Shown piece by piece: positions 45,739 to 53,430 of a stretch of 62,470 nucleotides of DNA (its first letter is position 1; every line of letters begins with the position of its first letter). The position numbers and the translations under genes are program-made. The notes under the pieces were generated by a model. It made no database searches, was not told the origin of the DNA, and saw only the letters and a program-made list of their open reading frames with translations. The stretch is from Gemmatimonadota bacterium (lineage in GTDB: Bacteria; Gemmatimonadota; Gemmatimonadetes; Longimicrobiales; Longimicrobiaceae), in contig JAIRKD010000020.1 of the NCBI GenBank assembly GCA_031260285.1, positions 1 through 62,470 of the forward strand. Reading direction: 5' to 3'.

Positions 45739-46254
45739 ATGTTCAGCAACTTCCGCGGGTTTAAGGGGCTGTTCGCCGTCGGCGCGACGCTCATCCTCGC
45801 CGGTTGCCCCGGTGACCACAGTGGCGGGTACGCAAAAGTCTCCGCTCGTGAGAAACCGGGTCCGATACCGGCCATTGCGCCTGATCCGCCCCCGGTGATC
45901 GCGGGATTTGGTGGGGCCGCTGCAGCAACGCCGATTCTTGCCGCCGGTGAGACTCCCGCGGGAGTCACCCAGGCAATGGTTGAAGAAGGCCAGCAGCTGT
46001 TCGGAACGGTGTGTGTTGCCTGTCATGGACCGGGCGGTGCCGGTTCTGCCGCTGCGCCTCAGTTGAGCGACAGCCAGTGGCTCAACATTTCGGGGTCGTA
46101 CAGTGAGATCGCCGCCCTGATCCAGTCCGGCGTACCGAAGCCGAAGCAGTTCGCCGCGCCGATGCCTCCGCTGGGTGGCGGGAACTTCAACGCCCAGCAG
46201 GTGCAGGCGCTTGCGGCGTACGTCTTTGCGTTGAGCCATCAGGAAGGCACGTGA
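45739..46254 (+). CDS. lipoprotein c-type cytochrome, single haem
   Basis: A 171-residue exported protein with a lipobox (Leu-Ala-Gly-Cys at about residue 23), a Pro/Ala-rich linker of about 50 residues and a class I cytochrome domain. That domain has Cys-Val-Ala-Cys-His (GTVCVACHGPGG) and a distal Met in AAPMPPLGG. ATG at 45739 gives a normal lipoprotein leader; GTG at 45730 is an alternative. It overlaps the next gene by four bases (GTGA), so the two form a functional pair. Confidence 0.85.
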   Translation: MFSNFRGFKGLFAVGATLILAGCPGDHSGGYAKVSAREKPGPIPAIAPDPPPVIAGFGGAAAATPILAAGETPAGVTQAMVEEGQQLFGTVCVACHGPGGAGSAAAPQLSDSQWLNISGSYSEIAALIQSGVPKPKQFAAPMPPLGGGNFNAQQVQALAAYVFALSHQEGT

Positions 46255-46637
46255 GCAGCCGCGATCCAAAAACGTACGGCTCTATTCACAAACGCTACGA
46301 CGCCTGGCAGGAGTCCGAGGCGCAGGGCGAAAGCCGCCCGCGCCTTCGACGCTCCGCTGGCGACGATCATACCGATTCACCGCTTGACGAGGGAACCTCC
46401 GAAATGACGCGTACGATTCAGGCCGCGATCGGGATCTGCATCGGCCTCGCTCTTCTTGCTCTTGCCGCCCTCGCGTTCTCAAACGCTGCGTACTGGGGCG
46501 AGGTCGGGCGGGACGGCGCCAAGGTGGGCTTCAGGCTCGCCGGGTTTTTCCTTACCGTTGCGGGCCTGGGCGGCATCCTCGCCACCTGGAACCACAACTT
46601 CCGGGTACTCGCAGGAAAAGGCGGGAGCCATCACTGA
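46251..46637 (+). CDS. membrane partner of the cytochrome, unknown family
   Basis: A 128-residue protein: about 50 hydrophilic residues and then two hydrophobic helices (AAIGICIGLALLALAAL and VGFRLAGFFLTVAGLGGIL), ending Gly-Gly-Ser-His-His. The GTG at 46251 overlaps the cytochrome stop, which argues for coupling. An internal ATG at 46404 would give only the membrane part. The His-rich end could bind haem or metal, but this is speculative. No family recognised. Confidence 0.6.
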   Translation: MSSRDPKTYGSIHKRYDAWQESEAQGESRPRLRRSAGDDHTDSPLDEGTSEMTRTIQAAIGICIGLALLALAALAFSNAAYWGEVGRDGAKVGFRLAGFFLTVAGLGGILATWNHNFRVLAGKGGSHH

Positions 46638-46670
46638 CCCGCGGAAAGCCCCGCTGGCAGCCTGCATTTC

Positions 46671-46705
46671 GAAAAGCCCCCGGAGAGTTTCCGGGGGCTT
46701 TTCCA
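46671..46705 (+). terminator. intrinsic terminator after the cytochrome pair
   Basis: Perfect 13-bp stem (46671-46683 with 46691-46703) with a T-rich 3' arm and tail. Confidence 0.85.
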
Positions 46706-46918
46706 GTCCCGGAAATCGCTCCGTTTCTCATCCGGTCATTTTAAAGTCATTTTCATTTTTTCGGATTCCGTAATCCATCTCGTCCTCCCATTGATCCGGG
46801 AACCTCCACGCCTTCCGGAATCCCGCTCCGGGGCCAACAATCCGCTTGTCAGGCGGACTTTCCTCAACCCAAGGTCAGGCAGTTCCGGGAACCCGAAGGA
46901 ATCTCCACGCGAGACGCC

Positions 46919-46945
46919 TTGACACCCCGATGATTATGCTATACT
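46919..46945 (+). promoter_or_regulatory. sigma-70-type promoter of the lipopeptide/TPR-HD-GYP unit
   Basis: TTGACA (46919-46924), a perfect -35, is followed by TATACT at 46940 (15-base spacer), or by less canonical hexamers at 16-17 bases. It lies 135 bases upstream of the small lipoprotein start. A 6-bp hairpin, CGTGGG/CCCACG, stands in the leader at 46994-47010. Bases 46706-46918 hold nothing recognised. Confidence 0.6.
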
Positions 46946-47079
46946 TATCCTGCTGAACAGCACCCATTTTTTCGAAGCCGGAACCGGTTACTGCGTGGGT
47001 ATCTCCCACGGGGATGGCACGTTTCCGTCGCGTTCACGGTTCGAAGTCAGATACATCTCAGAATACAAGGAGATCGAAG

Positions 47080-47208
47080 ATGCGCACCATATTCAAGACC
47101 GCCGCCCTTATCGCAGTGCTTGCCCTGGCGTCAGCCTGCTCGCAGAGTCCGACGGCTCCGACGTCGAATGGTGGGAGCAATGGGATATACTCAGATATGC
47201 AAGGTTGA
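47080..47208 (+). CDS. 42-residue lipoprotein-like peptide, possible signal precursor or truncated lipoprotein
   Basis: A 42-codon gene with a strong ribosome site (AAGGAG, seven bases upstream). The first 20 residues form a textbook lipoprotein leader (Arg, Lys, hydrophobic stretch, Ala-Ser-Ala-Cys). The remaining residues, SQSPTAPTSNGGSNGIYSDMQG in two halves around Gly-Gly, are short and polar. The composition turns AT-rich within its last codons, so it may be a lipoprotein cut short by an inserted block. Alternatively it is complete and encodes a short exported peptide for the TPR protein that starts 64 bases downstream. The sequence does not decide. Confidence 0.6.
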   Translation: MRTIFKTAALIAVLALASACSQSPTAPTSNGGSNGIYSDMQG

Positions 47209-47272
47209 AGGCTCTCTGTAGAATGACAATAGCTTTCTCTTTCTACCTGCAAGAGGTGGATAAGATCGTGAC

Positions 47273-48874
47273 ATGCTCAATCAGATTCAGGCCTCCCTCA
47301 AAAGAATTGATGCCCTAGAGAGTAATGGGCACAGACAGGATGCGATTACAGTCTGTGAAGCTCTATTCACAGAGGGATCGCAGGCTCGGAATTTGCCAGC
47401 GATACTAGAAGCTCTACTTCGCCTTGGTATGTTATATAGTTCTCATGAAGAAACATCCGTTGCGGAAGATTACTACACGCTGGCTTTAGAGATTAGTACT
47501 CGAACAGGTGATAGTCTGCGAGAAGCTAGATCGCTCAATAGCCTTGGGGTACGATATCAACGGGCAGGGGATACAGATATTGCATTTCGATATTTCCGAG
47601 CGGCACAGCAGGCTGCAGTTCTTACAACTGACAGTCATATTCTCGGAGATATTGATGTCAATCTTGGTATTAGGGCAAACATTAATGGTGATCTAGATTT
47701 AGCTCTGTCTCATTTTGAACGCGCCCTATCTGAATACCGACGCACGAACTCCGACGAACGGATTGCTCGGGTATTTAACAACCTCGGAATGCTTCATGTT
47801 GACATTGGCAACTTGGATGATGCGTCAGTTTATTTAAGCGATGCTCATACTCTAAGTCGTGCCTTAAATAGTCTTCCAATCCAAGGGATGGTCCTAACGA
47901 ATCAGACTGAGCTTCTCGTCAAACGAGGTAACTGGAGTGAAGCTCAAGCTCATTGTGACCAAGCATTAAAAATCGCAAATCAAATTGGTGACGATGCCTT
48001 CAAAGCTGAGCTATTCAGACTATATGGCGTAATACATCGTCACATCGGCAAACTTGATCTCGCTCTTACATATATCGGTCAAGCAATTGATTTATCAATT
48101 TCGTTACAGCGCCCCTTGATTGAGGCGGATGCGACCCGTGAACTCGCTCTTGTGCTTAGAGAACAGGGCCGAAACCGTGAAGCGCTAGCATCCCTCAATC
48201 GAGCGAGAACTTTGTTCTCTTCGCTCCATGCCCGCCATCGACAGGCGGATATCAATAGACGATTTCGTCAGCTTGAGAATGATTTCTTGTCTTTGGTAAC
48301 GCAGTGGGGAGATTCTATCGAGGCGAAAGATCACTACACCCAGGGACATTGCTTGCGTGTTGCGGCTTATGGGTGCAAGCTTGCGGAACTTTCTGGATTT
48401 CCCGAGGAAGATATTCTTTGGTTCAAAATGGGAGCCCTATTACATGACGTTGGAAAAGTTGAGATACCAGAATATATATTAAATAAACCCGGTGAATTGA
48501 CCCAGGATGAGCGCCTAATTATGCAACGCCATCCTATTATTGGATGCGAAATACTCGCCGAGGTTGAATTTCCATGGGACATTCGTCCGATGGTTCGATC
48601 TCATCACGAACGGTGGGACGGCCAAGGTTATCCAGATAACCTCTCCGGATTGCTAATACCACTATCCGCTAGGATTCTTCATGTTGTAGACGTATACGAT
48701 GCACTAACTACGGCGAGAAGTTATAGAGAGGCTTTTTCCACAGGCGACGCATTGGAAATCATGTCAAAAGACCTAGTGTCCTTTGATCCTCAAATCTTTT
48801 CCGTCTTTAAAAAAATGATTTCTACCTTTTCAATCTCTATCAATCAAGAGAATACCGGCCTTTCTGTAATTTGA
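47273..48874 (+). CDS. TPR-repeat sensor fused to HD-GYP domain
   Basis: A 533-residue cytoplasmic protein. Residues about 1-330 form roughly eight tetratricopeptide repeats (for example ARVFNNLGMLHVDIGNLDDA). The C-terminal part is an HD-GYP domain: HDVGKVEIPEYILNKPG with His391-Asp392, a second His set in MQRHPIIG and HHERWDGQGYP with the GYP at about 452. HD-GYP proteins degrade cyclic di-GMP or act through protein contacts. The TPR superhelix could bind a peptide or protein. The ribosome site is poor. The coding sequence is visibly AT-richer than its neighbours, with ATA, TTA and AGA codons, suggesting horizontal transfer. Confidence 0.88.
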   Translation: MLNQIQASLKRIDALESNGHRQDAITVCEALFTEGSQARNLPAILEALLRLGMLYSSHEETSVAEDYYTLALEISTRTGDSLREARSLNSLGVRYQRAGDTDIAFRYFRAAQQAAVLTTDSHILGDIDVNLGIRANINGDLDLALSHFERALSEYRRTNSDERIARVFNNLGMLHVDIGNLDDASVYLSDAHTLSRALNSLPIQGMVLTNQTELLVKRGNWSEAQAHCDQALKIANQIGDDAFKAELFRLYGVIHRHIGKLDLALTYIGQAIDLSISLQRPLIEADATRELALVLREQGRNREALASLNRARTLFSSLHARHRQADINRRFRQLENDFLSLVTQWGDSIEAKDHYTQGHCLRVAAYGCKLAELSGFPEEDILWFKMGALLHDVGKVEIPEYILNKPGELTQDERLIMQRHPIIGCEILAEVEFPWDIRPMVRSHHERWDGQGYPDNLSGLLIPLSARILHVVDVYDALTTARSYREAFSTGDALEIMSKDLVSFDPQIFSVFKKMISTFSISINQENTGLSVI

Positions 48875-49875
48875 CGATTATTGTTGCAACGCTGCTCTTC
48901 TGCCTGAATCATCCTGCACCATCCAGTTGCTCCGATTGTTTCATAGTATTTGTGTGCCGCCTTAAAGTGATGCTTCGCCAACTCAGGTTCATTCTGCATA
49001 TTTTGCAACTTCCCATATTCCAAGTGAATCTCTGCTACTAATGAGGCTTGCTTATATTTCCTTGCGTGTCGATATGCCTCTATAAATAATCTCCTCGCCT
49101 CTGGAAATCGCCTACTGTTCCGATATACTGTAGCCAATACTCTAATCAACTCACCAGTCAATTCTGCATTATCAAGGCGCCTACATTTTTCAAGAGCTCT
49201 TTGAGCCATTTTTATCGCCCTTTTATCATCGCCAATACCCGAAATCGCTAATGACCTTCCCCCTTCAACAGCTATATTTTCTTCAACAATACCATCCGTT
49301 AAATAGTACATAGCTGCTGAAGAAAAAAATCTATCTGACTGCTCATATAGTCCAACAAATCCATAGGCCATGCCAAGATTAAACGATGACATCGCAACAC
49401 CTCTCTTATCTCCAATATTTCTATAGCTAATCACAGTTCTCATGAGTTGCGTTATCGCCAAATCCCCCTCTCCTTGCATACAGTAAATAATGCCAAGGCA
49501 ATTATTACTTAACGCTCCGAACTTTGGTATTTCCAGGGCTGTAGAACTTCCAACACATCGCATCGCCGCAACAAGAGCCTCTTGGAGTCGACTCTCCCGG
49601 CTCAAAAATGAGGCATAAAGAAGTTCTATTCTATGCGATAATACGTCATTGGCGCCGGGGTATACCTGCAATAGTTTTCTTGTAAGCTCTAGGCCCTTTC
49701 GACTCCGATGTAAGTTGAGCCACGCAGCCGCCAGACAATACCCGAGTTCTCGGTTTTCCAATAAACAACTTTCATCCAGAGAGCCGAGTCTCTTTTCAAG
49801 TTCCCAGTATTGCCTCGTTTCAATAAGGCTTCGCATCTCCGCCAGGAAAAGATATTCCCTGCTGAGAGCAATCAC
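48844..49875 (-). CDS. TPR-repeat protein coupled to sigma-54 activator
   Basis: A 343-residue soluble protein made almost wholly of tetratricopeptide-like helical pairs ([20 protein letters not shown] and [20 protein letters not shown] are two), with many Cys and Tyr. There is no signal peptide or catalytic domain. GTG at 49875 overlaps the stop of the sigma-54 activator gene (GTGA) and has GGAGGAG five bases upstream, so its translation depends on that gene. The 3' end overlaps the convergent TPR/HD-GYP gene by 31 bases. Like that gene it is AT-rich. A regulatory role on the activator is likely by position. Confidence 0.8.
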   Translation of the reverse strand: MIALSREYLFLAEMRSLIETRQYWELEKRLGSLDESCLLENRELGYCLAAAWLNLHRSRKGLELTRKLLQVYPGANDVLSHRIELLYASFLSRESRLQEALVAAMRCVGSSTALEIPKFGALSNNCLGIIYCMQGEGDLAITQLMRTVISYRNIGDKRGVAMSSFNLGMAYGFVGLYEQSDRFFSSAAMYYLTDGIVEENIAVEGGRSLAISGIGDDKRAIKMAQRALEKCRRLDNAELTGELIRVLATVYRNSRRFPEARRLFIEAYRHARKYKQASLVAEIHLEYGKLQNMQNEPELAKHHFKAAHKYYETIGATGWCRMIQAEEQRCNNNRQITERPVFS

Positions 49876-51203
49876 GACAACTCCTCCCACCTCGCCAGCA
49901 GCGCATACAGATGCTTCCGGCTGGTACCAAGCGCCTTCGCCGCTTCCGTCTTGTTCCCCCCGCACCGGATCATCATCGCGTGGGCAGCGGCAGCCTCAAT
50001 GACTGAAAGAGTCGCGGGAAACGGCAGTGGCCCGCTGGTCGGGATCCGCATATCCTCCGGAAAGAGGTCCTCCACAAAAAGGTCACCATCACCAAGCAGA
50101 ACAGTCCGTTCGATGGCGTTCCGGAGCTCGCGTACATTCCCCGGCCAGTTATGTGACCTCAACGCCCGGCGCATCTCCGCGCTCATGGGCGCTCGCCTGA
50201 GTTCATACTCCTTACTGAATCGATCAAGGAAATACTCCGCCAGAAGAAGCACATCGTCACCCCGATCACGGAGCGGGGGGAGTCGGATCGGAACTACGTT
50301 GAGACGGAAGAACAGATCCTCGCGGAACCGACCCTCGGAGATCGCATTAGGCAGATCAACATGTGTGGCGGCAACAACCCGGACGTCCACATCAACCTCC
50401 CGAACGCTGCCCAGTCGACGGACCCGTTTCTCTTCCAGAACCCGGAGCAGCTTCCCCTGCAGACCCACGGGAAGATCTCCGATTTCATCCAGAAAGAGAG
50501 TCCCGCCACTCGCCACTTCAAACAACCCCGGCTTGGATACCCGGGCGTCCGTGAAGGCTCCCGGTTCATAGCCGAAAAGCTCCGCCTCCAGCAGATTGGC
50601 CGGAAGAGTTGTGCAGTTGATCTCCACAAACGGCCCCGCGGCACGAACACTGTTGTAATGAATCGCCCGGGCGACAAGCTCCTTGCCGGTACCCGTTTCC
50701 CCCGTCAACAACACCGTCGCGGCACCCCGGGGGATGATCCTGGAGGTTTTGTGAAGCGCCGCGCGAAGCCGGGGACTTGTACCTATCAACCGGGAGAAAT
50801 CGAAGCGGTTGCGCTCGTCCGCCGCAAACGCTTCTCCCTTCTTCCGGTCCAGCATACGCTCCACACGGTCAGAGAGCCAGTCACGGCAGAAGATAAGGTC
50901 CTCAGGAAGCGCAAAGTAGTTCGCCGCACCGTCCTGGAAAGCTGAAGCCACTACCCGATGATGTGTATCCGCGCCGATCACCACCGTTTCGGGTGCGTTG
51001 GCGGCACGCAGCGCCCGTAACGTCTCGGCGACCTGACGCTCCATTCCTCCCGCCGCGATAATTACACCACAGGCCGTATGCAGCACGCCGGCTTCCCCCA
51101 CTGAACCGACAACATCTGCCCTGGCACGTGCATACCCCGCCAGCTGCGGCCAGAATTCCGAGAATGAATCACTGAGTGCGATTACCGCGACGCGAGTCGA
51201 CAT
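49872..51203 (-). CDS. sigma-54-interacting AAA+ activator with degenerate receiver domain
   Basis: A 443-residue regulator. Residues 1-115 have receiver-like alternation, but the strand that should carry the phosphorylated Asp reads GVIIAAGG, so phosphorylation is unlikely. The AAA+ domain has Walker A GETGTGKE (168-175), GAFTDA (215-220) instead of GAFTGA, Walker B LFLDEIGD and the arginine-finger region [10 protein letters not shown]. The C-terminal Fis-type helix-turn-helix ([19 protein letters not shown]) binds DNA. Composition is GC-rich like the host. It is probably controlled by protein contact, perhaps with the coupled TPR protein. Confidence 0.92.
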   Translation of the reverse strand: MSTRVAVIALSDSFSEFWPQLAGYARARADVVGSVGEAGVLHTACGVIIAAGGMERQVAETLRALRAANAPETVVIGADTHHRVVASAFQDGAANYFALPEDLIFCRDWLSDRVERMLDRKKGEAFAADERNRFDFSRLIGTSPRLRAALHKTSRIIPRGAATVLLTGETGTGKELVARAIHYNSVRAAGPFVEINCTTLPANLLEAELFGYEPGAFTDARVSKPGLFEVASGGTLFLDEIGDLPVGLQGKLLRVLEEKRVRRLGSVREVDVDVRVVAATHVDLPNAISEGRFREDLFFRLNVVPIRLPPLRDRGDDVLLLAEYFLDRFSKEYELRRAPMSAEMRRALRSHNWPGNVRELRNAIERTVLLGDGDLFVEDLFPEDMRIPTSGPLPFPATLSVIEAAAAHAMMIRCGGNKTEAAKALGTSRKHLYALLARWEELS

Positions 51204-51207
51204 GGAC

Positions 51208-51368
51208 GTTCGGAATCGGAGGGAAAAGCGATGATTCGGACAGAATGAATGTACTCAGCTATATTTTGAGGACAAGCAAGTGATTCCGAAAGAAGCAATC
51301 GTAGAATATGGATACATTCCGAGAATGTAGTTGATCATACGTTAGGAGGGAGTGACGTATGATTCCGT
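51208..51368. promoter_or_regulatory. cluster of ATTC(C/G)GA motifs upstream of the sigma-54 activator
   Basis: Related motifs occur five times: GTTCGGAATC (51208), GATTCGGA (51233), GATTCCGA (51282), the inverted repeat CATTCCGAGAATG (51315-51327) and GATTCCGT (51361). A 7-bp inverted repeat, CATACGT/ACGTATG, flanks 51337-51361. The density suggests an operator region, perhaps for autoregulation by the Fis-type domain. Confidence 0.45.
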
Positions 51369-51371
51369 GGG

Positions 51372-52631
51372 TTATTTTCCGCTGAGCTCGATGGCACGGG
51401 TAATCACCTCACGCCTCACCTTACCAAGCCGGTTTTCCGACTTCGGCTCGTAGGTACGGTTTGTAAGCAGAACCACCCAGCTTCGACTTCTGAGATCAAG
51501 ATGGATCGAGGTGCCCGTCCAGCCGGTGTGATGAACAATTGAAGTGGGAATACAGGAGTCACCTTCATCAGAATCCGGCTCGCAGAAGGTTTCCCAACCC
51601 AGCCGGAAGGGACCGGAGAAAGGCTGGACAGCAACAAAATCCGCCACCGCGGAAGGGGAAAGAATCCGCACGCCATCCAGCTCCCCGCCATTTACAATCA
51701 TAGCCATGTACCGGCCGAGATCATGAGCGGTGGAGAAAAGGCCCGCACTCCCCGTAACGCCGTCCAGGCGCTGCGCAAGCGGATCAAACGGACGTCCACG
51801 ATAGAGCGACTGATCACGAAGGCGACCTGTCGGCGCGCACTCTTCGCAGTCGAGGCCGGGGGCGAAGCGGGTGGAAGTCATCCCCAGAGGCCTGAACAGC
51901 TTCCGGTCCAGGTAGGCGGTCATCGGCTCCCCCGCCGCAACTGTCGCAACCTCCCAGAGCAGGATGTATCCGAGGTCGGAATATTCGGGGTGAGCACCCG
52001 CCGGGGGATAGATGGACAGGCGCCGGGCGCGCGCGAGCCGGTCCGCCCGGTTATCACCCAGAAGAACCCCGCCGGCGGGCAGACCTGATGTGTGGGTCAG
52101 CAGATGCCGGATGGTAACCGCGGCTTTGGGCGGCTCCCTGAACTCGGGGAGGTACCGCGATACCGGATCATCCAGCGACAGCTTTCCTTCATCCGCGAGC
52201 ATCAATACCCCCGTCGCGGTCGCAACCACCTTCGTAACAGACGCCAGGTCGTACATTGTAACCACGGGATCCACCGGTGACGCATTCCGCGTCCAGCCAA
52301 TGAACCCCAGGGCAATTTCATGCACCTCACCCGCGCCCGATCCAATTACAATTGCGGCCCCCGGAAAGGCACCCGCCTCGATCTGCTCACGAACCGGGCG
52401 GATGATGGAATCAAGCGCCCCAGGGGTAAAAACGGGTGTGACAGACTCTTCTGATCCTTCCGTCACCATCACCAGTCCGTCACCTCCCATGTCCGGACGT
52501 TCGGGCTCCCCGGACCGGGTACAGGAGGTCACGGATATCGCGAGGATGACCGCGACCACGACGGCTGCTGCACCGGCCCCGAACCCCGGACGGACCTGAT
52601 CCCTGCCTGAACGTCTGCCCATGAATCCCAT
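51372..52631 (-). CDS. serine hydrolase, class C beta-lactamase/DD-peptidase fold, lipoprotein
   Basis: A 419-residue exported protein with a basic, hydrophobic leader ending in Val-Thr-Ser-Cys (lipobox at about residue 37). The beta-lactamase-like domain has Ser-x-x-Lys in DLASVTKVVA, a Tyr-Ser-Asp in EYSDLGYIL in place of Tyr-x-Asn, and HTGWTG as the KTG-like motif. Such proteins are usually esterases, DD-peptidases or amidases rather than antibiotic-degrading enzymes. Two ATG codons (52631 and 52622) are possible starts. It is transcribed in the same direction as the 11-residue repeat gene upstream. Confidence 0.85.
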   Translation of the reverse strand: MGFMGRRSGRDQVRPGFGAGAAAVVVAVILAISVTSCTRSGEPERPDMGGDGLVMVTEGSEESVTPVFTPGALDSIIRPVREQIEAGAFPGAAIVIGSGAGEVHEIALGFIGWTRNASPVDPVVTMYDLASVTKVVATATGVLMLADEGKLSLDDPVSRYLPEFREPPKAAVTIRHLLTHTSGLPAGGVLLGDNRADRLARARRLSIYPPAGAHPEYSDLGYILLWEVATVAAGEPMTAYLDRKLFRPLGMTSTRFAPGLDCEECAPTGRLRDQSLYRGRPFDPLAQRLDGVTGSAGLFSTAHDLGRYMAMIVNGGELDGVRILSPSAVADFVAVQPFSGPFRLGWETFCEPDSDEGDSCIPTSIVHHTGWTGTSIHLDLRSRSWVVLLTNRTYEPKSENRLGKVRREVITRAIELSGK

Positions 52632-52673
52632 TCAAAACGCCCCGCTACCAACCTGCTCCAGACGATTCCCGCC

Positions 52674-53117
52674 TCAGTGGGACGCCGAATCGTCGTGAAT
52701 TGAACCATCCGCTGAACCATCAGCCGGGGGTGGTGGCCCCTCCGCGAAGGGATCTCCAGCCGGGGCTGATGTATGATCTTCCTCCCGGGCCTTCTCCTGA
52801 CCGACCCGGACCGCACGTGCCTCCAGCTCCTGCCGCACCTCTTCCAGCTTCTGCTGTACCCGACGCAGCACCGAATCCATCCGTGGCTGCATATCGGCGA
52901 GGAATGAATCCACCCGCGGCTGAACATCCTTCATCTTTGCGTTCACCCTCGGCTTCAGATCCGCCATAGCCGCATCAACGGTTGAATCGAGTTCATCCAG
53001 CGCCCGTTTCACCTTGGGCTTCAACTCATCAACCGCCCGTTCAAGCCTCGACTGAAACTCGTCAAAAGCTTCCCGCGAGCCTCGCCCCCGCCCGTTTGAC
53101 TCATTCGGCGTTTCCAT
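52674..53117 (-). CDS. protein of eight 11-residue amphipathic repeats
   Basis: A 147-residue soluble protein. From residue 18 to 105 the sequence divides exactly into eight 11-residue units, for example VDELKPKVKRA, MADLKPRVNAK, MKDVQPRVDSF and LADMQPRMDSV. The general form is hydrophobic-x-acid-hydrophobic-x-Pro-basic-hydrophobic-acid-x-x. The tail is acidic and Pro/Gly/Asp-rich. Hendecad repeats with regular Pro resemble apolipoprotein or LEA-type surface-seeking helices. GGGAGGAG eight bases before ATG 53117 fixes the start. No export signal is seen, so it is probably cytoplasmic. Function unknown. Confidence 0.75.
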   Translation of the reverse strand: METPNESNGRGRGSREAFDEFQSRLERAVDELKPKVKRALDELDSTVDAAMADLKPRVNAKMKDVQPRVDSFLADMQPRMDSVLRRVQQKLEEVRQELEARAVRVGQEKAREEDHTSAPAGDPFAEGPPPPADGSADGSIHDDSASH

Positions 53118-53430
53118 ATTCGATTCTCCTCCCTGCTTCTGATGAATTCCTGCGGAATCAGCCCTCACAACTACGTCCTCCGGACCGGACCGGTTTCGCG
53201 CCCCTGACCATCTCTCCCCATCTTACAGGGAGTTTATACCCTCACCCCGAAGGAGCTCGGTCCTGGGGGAGACTCACACCCGGGACGCATCCTGGAAGAA
53301 AGGTCTCCGGATCCGGACCAACGACAGTCATATCAATGGAAGATATTGTGCCATCAGAGCTTATGTTGCATTTCCGGAAACCGGACGATCCCGCAGGCGG
53401 TGCTCCTCTGAAGGAAGAACAGAAGCGTTG

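Noticed and set aside
47014-47032. Sigma-54 promoter before the 42-residue peptide gene, because TGGCACG is a perfect -24 element
   Set aside because: At the required distance the sequence reads CGTC instead of TTGC, so the essential GC of the -12 element is missing. The TTGACA promoter further upstream is better.
47170-49885. Transposon or integron boundaries of the AT-rich island (GAGCAAT occurs at both ends)
   Set aside because: A 7-base match is expected by chance over this length, and no transposase, integrase, terminal inverted repeats or att site was found.
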